A stretch of 55,996 bases of DNA from Pseudomonas sp. GM50 (GCF_000282375.1 NZ_AKJK01000103.1:1-55996); one strand, 5' to 3'. Counted from the stretch's first letter, positions 31,932-40,941 are shown. The notes: generated by a model from the sequence alone, not told the origin. Numbers and translations are program-made.

Positions 31932-32729
31932 TTATTGGTGTTGAACCTGAAACAGGGACGTTACCTGTACCCGGGCCAGCATCGACTCCGCCCCGCCGCC
32001 ACGACGCATACCGCGTACCGGACAGGCGTCCAGGTAGTCCAGACCCACCGCCAGTTTCAGATGGCGTTCGGGCCGGGCCAACCGATTCGTCACGTCGAAG
32101 CTGTACCAGCCATCGTCGAGCCACGCTTCGGCCCAGGCATGACTGGCCAAGTGATTTTCATCTTCGGTACACAGGTAGCCAGAGACATAACGTGCGGGAA
32201 TTCCCAGGCTGCGGGCGCAGGCAAGAAAAGCGTGGGTGTGGTCCTGGCACACCCCTCCTCCGCCCGCAAACGCCTCGGCTGCGGTGGTATCCACCGTGGT
32301 CGCACCCGGGTTGTAGACCATGTGGTCGGCCAGGCCATTCATCAGGTCGATCAGCGCCGTCCGATCACGCCGCGTACCGCAGTGCTGCACGGTAAAGGCA
32401 TTCAGGGCATCGTCCAGTTTTGTCAGGTGACTGGTGCGCAAAAACGGCAAAGGCGATTGGCTGTCGCGTTCAAACTCCCGGTCCGGATCGATTTCCACCT
32501 GACCATAAGCCGTCAGCACCAGAGCTCCGTGGGGCTCGTCCATCGTCAACACATGCAGGATGTTGCCGTAAGGATCGAACTGGCTGCGGACCAGGCGCGG
32601 CAATTCCAGGTGCCATTCGAGGATGCGCTGGCGATCGCTGTTCTGCGGTGTCAGCCGCAGGAACTGGATGCTGGTGCAGACCTCGTCGGCATAGCTGTAA
32701 GTGGTGTCGTGGCGTATGGACAGTTTCAT
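31932..32729 (-). CDS. Transglutaminase-like protease (Anbu operon)
   Basis: 265 residues. An N-terminal bacterial transglutaminase-like domain (MKLSIRHDTTYSYADEV) precedes the papain-like core with catalytic Cys in GGGVCQDHTHAFLACARSLG, His in ASHAWAEAW and Asp in WYSFDVTN. The YVSGYLCTEDE stretch between them is characteristic. In this operon it is proposed to process the peptide product of the ATP-grasp ligase. It overlaps the alpha-E gene by four bases. Confidence 0.92.
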   Translation of the reverse strand: MKLSIRHDTTYSYADEVCTSIQFLRLTPQNSDRQRILEWHLELPRLVRSQFDPYGNILHVLTMDEPHGALVLTAYGQVEIDPDREFERDSQSPLPFLRTSHLTKLDDALNAFTVQHCGTRRDRTALIDLMNGLADHMVYNPGATTVDTTAAEAFAGGGGVCQDHTHAFLACARSLGIPARYVSGYLCTEDENHLASHAWAEAWLDDGWYSFDVTNRLARPERHLKLAVGLDYLDACPVRGMRRGGGAESMLARVQVTSLFQVQHQ

Positions 32730-33676
32730 ACGACCTCCAGATAGGACTCGTGCACGGTCTGACCGAGATGGCGAACCTGGGAGATGAAATCAGTCAGCCA
32801 CAGGTGCAGACCGAAGCCGAGAATCTCGTCGATCCCGGTGTAACGCAGCCGCGCATTCAGTTCTGCTGCCAGGCGCTGGGCCGGTCGGCCGTTTTTGCCC
32901 GGCAGGCTGGCGAGGATCTGGTCCAGCTCCTCGATACAAGCGTGCAGCGAACGCGGCACATCGCCGCGCAACAGCAGCATCTCGGACACCTGCTCGGCGC
33001 CGGGCGCATTGCGATATATCTCGTTGAACGCCTCGAAGGATGACAAGGCGCGCAGCAAGGCGCTCCACTGGTAGTAGCCTCGCGCAGAGTTGTCACTCAC
33101 CTCCTCCGACTCTTCGCCGAACATTTCGTAGCGCGCATCCAGCAGGCGCAGGGTGTTGTCGGCCCGTTCGAGGAAGGTGCCCAGGCGGATAAAGCAATAG
33201 GCATCGTTGCGCATGATGGTGCCCGAGGTCGCCCCACGGAACAGGTGCGAGCGCTCCTTGACCCACTCGCAGAAATGGCTGATGCCGTAGCGACCCAGGC
33301 CATTGCTGGCGATATTGCGCATCTCAAGCCACGTGGCGTTGATGTTCTCCCACATGTCGGCGGTGATGCGTCCACGCACCGCGTGAGCATTGGCCCGGGC
33401 GGCCTGCAGGCAGCAATAGATACTGCCGGGGTTGGTTTCATCCAGCGCGAAAAAGTGCAGCATGCGCTCGGTGTTGAGTTCGCCGTAGCGTTCGTTGTAG
33501 TCGTCCAGCGTGCCGGCGGCCAATAGCGACATCGCCAGTTCGGCGCGGCCATCGGTGCGCCCGGCATGGGGCATCAGGGACAGCGAGTAACTGACTTCGA
33601 GCATGCGCGCCAGGTTTTCGGCGCGCTCCAGGTAACGGGACATCCAGTAGAGGTCCGAAGCGGTTCTTGAAAGCAT
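32726..33676 (-). CDS. Alpha-E domain protein (Anbu operon)
   Basis: 316 residues, all-helical alpha-E domain: MLSRTASDLYWMSRYLERAE NLARMLEV at the N-terminus, then TRSHLFRG-like (RSHLFRGATSGTIMRNDAY) and FIRLGTFLERADNTLRLLDA, with the conserved ERA repeats. Alpha-E proteins are always associated with the ATP-grasp and transglutaminase genes; no enzymatic activity is established and a scaffold role is likely. It is separated by three bases from the upstream ATP-grasp stop and overlaps the downstream gene. Confidence 0.92.
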   Translation of the reverse strand: MLSRTASDLYWMSRYLERAENLARMLEVSYSLSLMPHAGRTDGRAELAMSLLAAGTLDDYNERYGELNTERMLHFFALDETNPGSIYCCLQAARANAHAVRGRITADMWENINATWLEMRNIASNGLGRYGISHFCEWVKERSHLFRGATSGTIMRNDAYCFIRLGTFLERADNTLRLLDARYEMFGEESEEVSDNSARGYYQWSALLRALSSFEAFNEIYRNAPGAEQVSEMLLLRGDVPRSLHACIEELDQILASLPGKNGRPAQRLAAELNARLRYTGIDEILGFGLHLWLTDFISQVRHLGQTVHESYLEVV

Positions 33677-33679
33677 GTC

Positions 33680-35089
33680 TTAGTCCTCCACTACCCAAGT
33701 GTCTTTGGTGCCGCCGCCCTGAGACGAGTTCACCACCAGCGAGCCTTCGCGCAATGCGACGCGGGTCAGGCCACCGGGCACCAGACGGGTTTCGCTGCCC
33801 GACAGTACAAACGGGCGCAGGTCAATGTGGCGTGGAGCGATGCCGTTTTCGACAAAGGTCGGGCACGTCGACAGGCACAGGGTGGGTTGGGCGATATAGG
33901 CTTCGGGGCGTGCCTTGAGGCGCGCGCGGAAGTCTTCGATTTCCGCCGCCGTGGCGGCCGGCCCAACCAGCATGCCGTAGCCACCGGAACCCTGGGTCTC
34001 CTTGACCACTAGCTCGGGAAGATGGGCCAGCACGTGGGACAGCTCTTCGGGTTTGCGACATTGCCAGGTCGGCACGTTCTTGAGGATCGGTTCCTCGCTG
34101 AGGTAGAAGCGGATCATGTCGTCGACATAGGGGTAGATCGACTTGTCGTCGGCCACACCGGTGCCGATGGCGTTGGCCAGGACCACGTTCCCCGAGCGAT
34201 AGGCCGCCACCAGCCCCGGGACACCCAGCATGGAGTCTGGATTGAAGGACAGCGGATCGAGGAAGGCATCATCGAGGCGGCGATAGATCACATCCACCTG
34301 TTTCGGGCCGGCGGTGGTGCGCATGTAGACATGATCGTCGCGCACAAACAGATCGGCGCCTTCGACCAGTTCCACGCCCATTTCACGGGCCAGGAATGCG
34401 TGTTCGAAGTAAGCGCTGTTGAAGCGACCCGGGGTCAATACCACGGCCGTCGGGTTGTCCAGGGGGCTGGAGCTCTTGAGGGTGTCCAGCAGCAGATTGG
34501 GGTAGTGATCGATGGGCGCCACACGCTGGGCGGCGAAGAGTTCAGGGAACAAGCGCATCATCATCTTGCGGTCTTCGAGCATGTAGCTCACACCGCTGGG
34601 GGTGCGCAAGTTGTCTTCCAGTACGTAGTAACTGCCATCCCCATCGCGGACCAGATCGACCCCGGAGATGTGGGCATAGATGCCGCGGTGCAGATTCAGG
34701 CCCTGCATGGCGACCTGATAACCCTCGTTGGCCAATACCTGTTCGGCCGGAATAATGCCCTCCTTGAGAATGCGTTGCCCGTGGTAGATGTCGGCCAGGA
34801 ACATGTTCAATGCCTGGACCCGTTGAATGCAGCCACGCTCCACCGTTTGCCATTCGCGGGCGGTGATGCTGCGTGGAATGATGTCGAACGGAATCAACCG
34901 CTCTGTGCCCTGCTCGTCCCCGTATAAGGTGAAGGTGATGCCGGCTCGGTGGAACAACAGGTCGGCTTCGCGACGACGTTGATCCAGCAACTCCAGAGGT
35001 GTGTCCGCCAACCAACGCGCGAACTCCTGGTAATGTGGGCGGCAGCCACCACTCGCATCATACATTTCGTTAAAAAAAGCTCGGGACAT
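33680..35089 (-). CDS. Circularly permuted ATP-grasp ligase (Anbu operon)
   Basis: 469 residues, the DUF404/DUF407 type-2 circularly permuted ATP-grasp. Diagnostic blocks are FFNEMYDASGGCRPHYQEFA, GTERLIPFDIIPRSI, RVQALNMFLADIYHGQRIL, GDGSYYVLEDNLRTPSGVSY, YRRLDDAFLDPL and VVKETQGSGGYGMLVGP (glycine-rich ATP loop). Such enzymes are predicted to form peptide bonds ATP-dependently. First gene of the four-gene operon. About 290 bases upstream is a sigma-54 promoter match. Confidence 0.92.
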   Translation of the reverse strand: MSRAFFNEMYDASGGCRPHYQEFARWLADTPLELLDQRRREADLLFHRAGITFTLYGDEQGTERLIPFDIIPRSITAREWQTVERGCIQRVQALNMFLADIYHGQRILKEGIIPAEQVLANEGYQVAMQGLNLHRGIYAHISGVDLVRDGDGSYYVLEDNLRTPSGVSYMLEDRKMMMRLFPELFAAQRVAPIDHYPNLLLDTLKSSSPLDNPTAVVLTPGRFNSAYFEHAFLAREMGVELVEGADLFVRDDHVYMRTTAGPKQVDVIYRRLDDAFLDPLSFNPDSMLGVPGLVAAYRSGNVVLANAIGTGVADDKSIYPYVDDMIRFYLSEEPILKNVPTWQCRKPEELSHVLAHLPELVVKETQGSGGYGMLVGPAATAAEIEDFRARLKARPEAYIAQPTLCLSTCPTFVENGIAPRHIDLRPFVLSGSETRLVPGGLTRVALREGSLVVNSSQGGGTKDTWVVED

Positions 35090-35379
35090 ACCCTACTCCT
35101 TGCCGCGATACAGACGGCATTTTCTTATCACTTTGCTATTTCAATAAAATAAGGCCTTACGTTGTTTTAGTGAGTACTGTTTCTGTTGAGCACCTCAGTG
35201 TGCGTCGTTAACTTCCTGTCACATTCGGAAATAACTTCCTCATGACTCCGGCAATCTCTTGACGCGTCCCGACGCCAGAGATTCGGCCTCTGCGGTTTGA
35301 TTTCTGGCGCCCCATTTATAACGTTCCCCATTATCTTTTTTCGTTGAAAACCACACTTGCGGTGGTTGGAAAGTACTTT

Positions 35380-35395
35380 TGCAAGGGCTGTGCCC
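35380..35395 (-). promoter_or_regulatory. Sigma-54 promoter match upstream of the Anbu operon
   Basis: On the minus strand the sequence is GGGCAC-AGCCC-TTGCA, against the consensus TGGCAC-N5-TTGCA, with the invariant GG (-24) and GC (-12) in place and correct spacing. Transcription would begin near 35370, leaving a leader of about 280 bases before the ATP-grasp gene. A TCGCACCAT half-site (minus strand, near 35540) and TGCACCA near 35682 resemble NtrC half-sites at a suitable distance. Nitrogen control is inferred. Confidence 0.55.
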
Positions 35396-35396
35396 A

Positions 35397-35810
35397 AGTA
35401 TTGTTACTGCTCATAAAAAACGAAAAACCCCTCCGTAAAGACACCAGAGAGACATTTCATTGCATTTTTGAGACAAAAACAGATGCGATCGCTGAAACGT
35501 TTTTCCCACTTGTAACTTGCACAACTCTGGAGCGGGCAAAAATGGTGCGATTAGCAACTCCGGGGCGTTTTTTGCCCTATAAGCGGGAAATTTCTACTCA
35601 TTATTTTTATTGCCCTTGTAATACAAAGCATCCCACCCGACGCCTCGATAAATATCGAACGCACTATTAATGCTCAAAAAAATGCACCAAAAAATTTCAG
35701 AAAGAACGTAAGTGCCAAGTAGTGAGGCAAAAAAAGAGAGAGCAAAGAGGGCCTGATCCGTGGCCGAAAGAGGTCGAGACAGACTGCGAGCGGGCCGCCC
35801 GGTTATCCGG
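35397..35810. other. AT-rich intergenic region without a recognised gene
   Basis: About 410 bases, clearly poorer in GC than the surroundings, between the Anbu promoter region and the ammonia-lyase stop codon. The only extended frame (35344-35670, plus) has a biased, low-complexity translation and no ribosome site, so I do not call it. It probably holds enhancer sites for the sigma-54 promoter and the end of the dpaL transcript. Confidence 0.5.
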
Positions 35811-37037
35811 TCAAACGGCCGCCAACCATTCTTTTTGACGGGCTAAAACCGATGTCGCTGTCTCACCGACCAGCTCAGCGTACACATTGGGTGCGGTCGC
35901 CCCTTCGGTGCTGATCAACAGGACTTTCGATTGCCGGTTGATACCGGTCTTTGAGGCGAGGCCTGGCGTCGACATGATCTGCGTAAGCCCGGCTAGCCCG
36001 GCAACGGCGGATTCTCCAGCGACCACCGGGATATCTTGTGGGCTACCGGTAGCGAGCTTACACATGGCGTCCACGGCATCCTGATCCTGGACAGTCATGA
36101 AAAAATCGACGCTGGAACGAAGAAACTTCCACGCAAGCGTAGAGGTTTCTCCACAGGCCAACCCGGCCATCAGCGAGTCTACCGAGCCCGTTGCGTTTGC
36201 GGCTTTACCGCTGAGGGCGCTTTGGTACAGGCAATCGGCTTGCTCGGGCTCCACGACAATCAACACAGGTCGTTGCTCGCCATACTGCTCCCAGAAATAA
36301 CTGGCGATCCCCGCCGCCAGTCCGCCGACCCCGCCTTGCAGAAAAACATGGGTGAATGCACACCCGCTGCCATGCCATTCACTCGACGCCTCGATGATCT
36401 CTGCGGCCATGGTGCCGTAACCCTGCATGACGTCCCGCGGGATCTCTTCGTAGCCATCATAGGAAGTGTCAGAAACAACCCGCCATTGATTGCTCGCAGC
36501 CAGGGCTGCTGCGTGCTCGACCGACTCATCGTAGTTGCCGCTGATACGGATGATCTCTGCGCCATAAGCTGCAATGCCCTCTTCGCGCTCGGTACTGACC
36601 TTGGCATGCAGCACGATCATGCATCGGCAGCCGATGCTTTGCGCGGCTGCGGCCAGCGCACGGCCATGGTTGCCGTCGGTAGCACTGATGACCGTGAAGT
36701 CGGCCAGTGACGTCGCGTACTTGCCTGCAAGCAGACCTGGCGCGTCATAACCTCGCGCTGGAAATGTCCGGAGGATCAAACGGACCAGGGCAATCGGTGC
36801 GCCAAGTGCCTTGAAACTGCCGAGCACAGAGCGCGCGGATTCATCCTTCACCCACACGTGCCCGACGCCCAGTTGCGCGGCCAGGCCGGGTAGCGAATAC
36901 AAAGGCGTGCCCTGGTGATTCAGGTGCTGCCAATGGGCCAGCCAGGCGCGACTTTCAGCAGCTTTCTGCATGCTCATGATGTCCAGCAGGTCATCAGGAT
37001 AGGGTTCACGTCTTGCGTTGGGGTTGGCGATTAACAT
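35811..37037 (-). CDS. dpaL: Diaminopropionate ammonia-lyase
   Basis: 408 residues, a fold-type II PLP enzyme that splits 2,3-diaminopropionate into pyruvate and two ammonia. The Schiff-base lysine lies in RSVLGSFKALGAPIAL (Lys76 region), as in DpaL/YgeX. Also present are ISATDGNHGRALAAAAQSIG C, the VSDTSYDGYEEIPRDVMQGY GTMAAE block specific to diaminopropionate ammonia-lyases, and the phosphate-binding GGVGGLAAG. It starts with ATG 37037. 80 bases upstream on the same strand ends an M20 amidohydrolase, so the two are probably co-transcribed, and an Lrp gene is divergent from them. Confidence 0.92.
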   Translation of the reverse strand: MLIANPNARREPYPDDLLDIMSMQKAAESRAWLAHWQHLNHQGTPLYSLPGLAAQLGVGHVWVKDESARSVLGSFKALGAPIALVRLILRTFPARGYDAPGLLAGKYATSLADFTVISATDGNHGRALAAAAQSIGCRCMIVLHAKVSTEREEGIAAYGAEIIRISGNYDESVEHAAALAASNQWRVVSDTSYDGYEEIPRDVMQGYGTMAAEIIEASSEWHGSGCAFTHVFLQGGVGGLAAGIASYFWEQYGEQRPVLIVVEPEQADCLYQSALSGKAANATGSVDSLMAGLACGETSTLAWKFLRSSVDFFMTVQDQDAVDAMCKLATGSPQDIPVVAGESAVAGLAGLTQIMSTPGLASKTGINRQSKVLLISTEGATAPNVYAELVGETATSVLARQKEWLAAV

Positions 37038-37117
37038 GGGGGCACTCCATTTTCAGGCAAAGCGAAGTCGTCGCTGGCGGATGTCAGCCAGCGAATCGGT
37101 CTATCGGGTGAAATGGC

Positions 37118-38377
37118 TCAGCGGCCAGTGTCGAGACGCCTCATGACCACATCCAGCAGAACATTGGCGCCATTGAGCAGCTGATCGTCATCGGTGTGCT
37201 CTCGCGGGTTATGGCTGATACCTCCACGGCTGGGAACGAAGATCATCGCCGACGGCGCGATGCGGGCAATCATCTGCGCGTCATGCCCGGCCCCGGACGT
37301 CATCCGTTTGTGGCTGTAGCCCAACCGCTCGGCGGCCGCCTGAATCTCATCAGCCAGCTCGGCATTGAAGGTCACTGGCTCGAACCGCACTAACTGTTCA
37401 GTGCTGAATCGCACGCCTTCTTCCTCGCAAGCCCTGAAGAGGAACTGTGCCAATCGTTGCTCGGCTGCAACCAGTCTCGACTCGTCAGGGTCACGCAAAT
37501 CGACGGTGAACGTCGCTTTGCGCGCAATGACGTTGATCACGTTGGGCTCAAAACTCATGCAACCCACGGTCGCCAGGGTAGTCCCCGCTGAATCCATCGC
37601 TATTTGGCGCAACTCGTTCACCACGGCACAAGCGACATACCCGGCGTCATGGCGCAAGCGAGTGGGAGTGGTGCCGGCATGGTTGGCGTTGCCTTGCACG
37701 ACCACCTGCTGCCACGAGATGCCCTGAAGGTTTTCAACCACGCCGATCAATACGCCTTCGGCCTCCAGTATCGGGCCCTGTTCTATATGCAGTTCCAGGT
37801 ACTCAAACGGAATGATCGAACCGGGCTCCATGTCACCGGCATAGCCGATGCGCTCGAGTTCATCCCCAAGGCGGCTTCCATCGGTGCCAAGCGTATCCAG
37901 CGCTTGCCCGACATCCATTCCCCCGGCATGCACCAGCGATCCCATCATGTCCGGTTGATAGCGCACACCTTCTTCATTGGTGAAGGCAGCAATGGTGATC
38001 GAACGCGCCGGCAGCACTCCAGCGTCGCGGTATGCCCTGACGACAGCCAGCCCCGCAAGCACGCCATAACAACCATCGAGCGCGCCGGCATTGGTCACAG
38101 AATCGATGTGCGAACCAATCATCAGTGGCGCTTGATCACCTTGGTCCGTCGCCGAACGCAACGTGGCGAAGATGTTGCCGATCCGATCGACCCGAACGTC
38201 CAGCGCAAGCGCCTTCATCCACTCGACGAGCTGATCGCGGCCGACTTTTTCAGTGTCGGTAAGGGCGATGCGCGTGCGACCGCCATTGGCTTCATCTACC
38301 CCAATCTCCCCAAGGGTACGGATTTGCTGCAAAAGGATTTGGCCATTCAGGCGAAGGTCAGCGGTCAATGAACGCAC
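37118..38377 (-). CDS. M20-family Zn amidohydrolase (allantoate / N-carbamoyl-amino-acid hydrolase type)
   Basis: About 419 residues from the GTG at 38377, which follows GGAG (CCGGAGAGCCTT); the frame is open to 38509 but no ATG there has a ribosome site and the extra part lacks family character. The binuclear metal site is visible: IGSHIDSVTNAGALDGCYGV, FTNEEGVRYQPDMMGS and the C-terminal SGAGHDAQMIARI. The lid domain carries QGNANHAGTTPTRLRHDAG. This is the carbamoylase/ureidohydrolase group that releases ammonia and CO2 from N-carbamoyl amino acids or allantoate. Next to dpaL it may deliver diaminopropionate by decarbamoylation. Confidence 0.85.
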   Translation of the reverse strand: MRSLTADLRLNGQILLQQIRTLGEIGVDEANGGRTRIALTDTEKVGRDQLVEWMKALALDVRVDRIGNIFATLRSATDQGDQAPLMIGSHIDSVTNAGALDGCYGVLAGLAVVRAYRDAGVLPARSITIAAFTNEEGVRYQPDMMGSLVHAGGMDVGQALDTLGTDGSRLGDELERIGYAGDMEPGSIIPFEYLELHIEQGPILEAEGVLIGVVENLQGISWQQVVVQGNANHAGTTPTRLRHDAGYVACAVVNELRQIAMDSAGTTLATVGCMSFEPNVINVIARKATFTVDLRDPDESRLVAAEQRLAQFLFRACEEEGVRFSTEQLVRFEPVTFNAELADEIQAAAERLGYSHKRMTSGAGHDAQMIARIAPSAMIFVPSRGGISHNPREHTDDDQLLNGANVLLDVVMRRLDTGR

Positions 38378-38555
38378 AAGGCTCTCCGGCACAAGAGGTA
38401 CGGGATGAACAGGCGCTAACGCAACGTCACGCTGTTCACGATGTGGTAAATAGTATTTCGAGAACGCTGCAGGATTTTCTTGATTTGCCCCCTCCGGATG
38501 AAATTTCATTGCGTATTTCAGCTCGTGTTCGAGCGCCCCTTCAGAGCCTTCACTT

Positions 38556-39038
38556 ATGAGCCTTGACGCCTTCGATCTTGCACTGCTGGACGCCGTCCAG
38601 AGGGACGCGACGATTTCTCAACATGAACTGGGCGCCCGGATCAACCTGTCACCGGCGGCGGTCAACCGTCGCCTGAAAAAGCTGGCAGCCGACAAGGTCA
38701 CTCGAAAAACCATCACGCTGGTCAACCCGGCACAAGTGGGCTATCACCTGACGATCATCACGGAGGTTGAAGTCGCGAGCGAACGCCCTGATCAGCTCGA
38801 CGCCATGAAGCGCGGCTTTCTGAGCTGCCCACAGGTTCAGCAGTGTTACTACGTGGCGGGAGAATGCGACTTCGTCCTCATCATGCTCGTGAAGAACATG
38901 GAGCAGTACACCGAACTGACCGCGCAATTGTTCTTTGAGAACGACAACGTTAAGCGCTTCAAGACATTGGTATCGATGAGTAATATCAAGGTGGGCATGG
39001 AAGTCCCGACGGATGCTTTTGATCCTGGCAGCCCCTGA
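38556..39038 (+). CDS. Lrp/AsnC family transcriptional regulator
   Basis: 160 residues: the winged helix (FDLALLDAVQRDATISQHEL, SPAAVNRRLKKLAADKV) then the RAM domain (FLSCPQVQQCYYVAGECDFV LIMLV). Divergent from the amidohydrolase-dpaL pair, 178 bases between start codons, hence their likely regulator, sensing an amino acid such as diaminopropionate or alanine (inference). It is not closely similar to the Lrp at 13571. Confidence 0.9.
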   Translation: MSLDAFDLALLDAVQRDATISQHELGARINLSPAAVNRRLKKLAADKVTRKTITLVNPAQVGYHLTIITEVEVASERPDQLDAMKRGFLSCPQVQQCYYVAGECDFVLIMLVKNMEQYTELTAQLFFENDNVKRFKTLVSMSNIKVGMEVPTDAFDPGSP

Positions 39039-39227
39039 TGATTATTCCCCCCCCGCTTGAGAATGCATAGTTAGGGGCCCCTGAAAAATAGAGTTTTTAA
39101 ACACTCCGTGGTTATCCCCACTGGGTCTGTCCAGAGTGACAGGCAGGGACTGGCAGAAAAGCCAAAAGCACACATTTACAAGTGGGAGAATTAGTCTGTA
39201 CAGATTTCAGGGAAAGCGAGGAATGGA

Positions 39228-39581
39228 ATGATCAACCTGCTATCAATTGCCAGCCATAAATCCAAATACAGCAGCGGCTTCTACCCGACCTTTGCCATTG
39301 ACGGAGTGCCTCTGGAGGTTTGGCTGCCTAGGCAGAACCCGGCTGCTGAGTTCGACCTCGTAGCTGCCCATTCAGGCTTGTACAGCGATGAAGATAACTT
39401 GTTGATATGGGACCGGATATATTCCACTGCGCCTGGTTGGAAGACTCTGGTTCCCCTGCTTGTCTGCTCAGATGACCTAGACTTGACCTGTACAGTTATT
39501 GTCGCAGAGCAGTGCGCCCATGAGCATCAGTCCGTATTCGTATCTGTACGACCTTTTCATTTTGAAAGGGAAAACCGATAG
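39228..39581 (+). CDS. Hypothetical protein, 117 residues
   Basis: ATG 39228 follows GCGAGGAATGGA, a good ribosome site. The product is soluble, acidic to neutral, with alternating strand-like segments (YPTFAIDGVPLEVWLP, WKTLVPLLVCSDDLDLTCTV, VFVSVRPFHFE). I recognise no family. The size, all-beta look and placement in accessory DNA are compatible with an immunity-type protein but there is no adjacent toxin, so no function is proposed. Confidence 0.6.
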   Translation: MINLLSIASHKSKYSSGFYPTFAIDGVPLEVWLPRQNPAAEFDLVAAHSGLYSDEDNLLIWDRIYSTAPGWKTLVPLLVCSDDLDLTCTVIVAEQCAHEHQSVFVSVRPFHFERENR

Positions 39582-39904
39582 GAGTATGCGGGTCGCCTGA
39601 TGGGTGGCTTCTGATCACCTGATCAAACAGAACACAAGTCAACGAATGCTGTGGTGGCACCTATCCGGCGCGTCTCTGACCATATGGTTAACCAGGAACT
39701 GGACAGATCAACAGATAACAGCAGCCGCTTTCGTCGCCCTTCAGCACCGGGGTGAGGTATATGGCGGTAACTAGCTGAACTCGGCGCTTAGGAATTGAGA
39801 TAACGGGACAGATCTATTTTCCAGTCCAAAACGACCGGTTGAATCCACAGCCCCAAAGCTGCCCTTCGCGGGGGCAGCTCACGGCCAGAAAGCGAGTCGT
39901 CAGC
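39582..39904. other. Non-coding accessory spacer with repeat debris
   Basis: No gene in 320 bases. A GCGCTTAGGAATTG block (39784-39797) recurs exactly at 44736-44749, marking both ends of the accessory stretch 39.6-44.7 kb. The segment GCTGCCCTTCGCGGGGGCAG (39858-39877) is a short hairpin. Looks like remnants of insertion events. Confidence 0.45.
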
Positions 39905-40474
39905 CTAAGACGATTGCGCTGCTTCATGCCGAAAATCACGGAATCTCGCCGCGTTTGGTTCAAGGGCAAGGGTCAGGCTATTGGCGATATACGATACCGT
40001 TCGATAGAAGCCCGCCAGCATCAGCAGTTCAAGGATTTGATCGTCATCGAGGTATCGTCGAGTGGCCTGAAATTCCGCTTCAGTCAAGGTAGCGCGATTG
40101 TGCAGGGCATCAATAGTAGCCAGCAGCACCGCCTCTTCCTCCGTCCAGTGCTCCGCCCGGAGCGGATAATCCAAGGTGTGGCCGATATCGTCTCTCGTCA
40201 ATCCGGCCCGCTCTGCGAAAGCCATAACGTGCACACCCCACTCATATTCGCATCCGGTAAGTGCGCAGACCCTATTGATGATTAGCTCCCGCTGACGAAG
40301 CGTCAGCAGGTTTCCATCCAGCAGTGAACCAGCCGTGAACTTCCGCCATGCCCTTTCGCTGGTGGCGATGGTGGTGAACAACAACAGTGGTGGGACGCCC
40401 TCTCCCATTATTTTGTCGAACGTCGCCTGGAGGCCTTCCGTGTAGGGTTTTTCGAGTGTTTTGATTCGAGCCAT
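39905..40474 (-). CDS. Carboxymuconolactone decarboxylase / AhpD-like protein
   Basis: 189 residues of the CMD superfamily: MARIKTLEKPYTEGLQATFD at the start and the core RELIINRVCALTGCEYEWGV HVMAFAERAGL. The redox CxxC of AhpD is here C-A-L-T-G-C, with the conserved E and H (EYEWGVH) of the CMD proton relay, so a peroxidase/reductase role as in AhpD is unsure. It is divergent from an HxlR regulator with only 73 bases between the start codons and repeated operator-like sites in that gap. Probably induced by an electrophile or quinone. Confidence 0.88.
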   Translation of the reverse strand: MARIKTLEKPYTEGLQATFDKIMGEGVPPLLLFTTIATSERAWRKFTAGSLLDGNLLTLRQRELIINRVCALTGCEYEWGVHVMAFAERAGLTRDDIGHTLDYPLRAEHWTEEEAVLLATIDALHNRATLTEAEFQATRRYLDDDQILELLMLAGFYRTVSYIANSLTLALEPNAARFRDFRHEAAQSS

Positions 40475-40497
40475 GATGTACCCTTCGCTATCAAATG

Positions 40498-40530
40498 TGT
40501 AGCGCTAGTATTTGCTACATTATCTGTAGC
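40498..40530. promoter_or_regulatory. Operator with three TGTAGC units between the CMD and HxlR genes
   Basis: TGTAGC (40498-40503), inverted GCTACA (40514-40519) and TGTAGC again (40525-40530) lie 10 and 5 bases apart in the 73-base divergent gap. Such regularly spaced repeats are expected for a dimeric winged-helix repressor, here probably the HxlR protein acting on both promoters. Confidence 0.6.
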
Positions 40531-40547
40531 GAGCAAGGGCCATATGC

Positions 40548-40883
40548 ATGAATGATGATCAAAGCTTGGGATTGCAAATGATGAGTGGGCGTCGCCCAAT
40601 CATGGCGCTTTTGGATGTGCTCGGACAGAAATGGGCGTTGAGGATCCTTTGGGAGCTTCAGCACGGTTCACTCAGTTCCCGTGCACTGCGAAGTGTGTGT
40701 GGCGATATCTCGCCCACTGTCTTGCAAAGTAGGGTCAACGAACTTCGTGGGGCAGGTTTCATCGAGTCAAACGAGGGCGGTTACGGGCTCACTCCACTGG
40801 GTACGGAGCTTTCGGAGTCGTTCTTCCCTCTGTATAGATTCGCCAATAAATGGGCCGATTCATTGGGCAAAAATAAGGTTTGA
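40548..40883 (+). CDS. HxlR family transcriptional regulator
   Basis: 111 residues, a single winged-helix domain: LLDVLGQKWALRILWELQHG SLSSRALRSVCGDISPTVLQ SRVNELRGAGFIES, and the GYGLTPLGTEL wing, all typical of HxlR (many respond to quinones or aldehydes via a Cys). One Cys (RSVCGD) is present, though not at the usual N-terminal position. Divergent from the CMD-family gene, which is the probable target. Confidence 0.9.
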   Translation: MNDDQSLGLQMMSGRRPIMALLDVLGQKWALRILWELQHGSLSSRALRSVCGDISPTVLQSRVNELRGAGFIESNEGGYGLTPLGTELSESFFPLYRFANKWADSLGKNKV

Positions 40884-40941
40884 TTCCTGGTGGAATGTCC
40901 CCCTTTCGGGGTGTAAGGAGCCAACGGCGAACGTCTGCATT

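Noticed and set aside
35344..35670. Plus-strand frame of 108 codons in the AT-rich gap
   Set aside because: No ribosome binding site, no recognisable family, low-complexity composition; more likely regulatory DNA.
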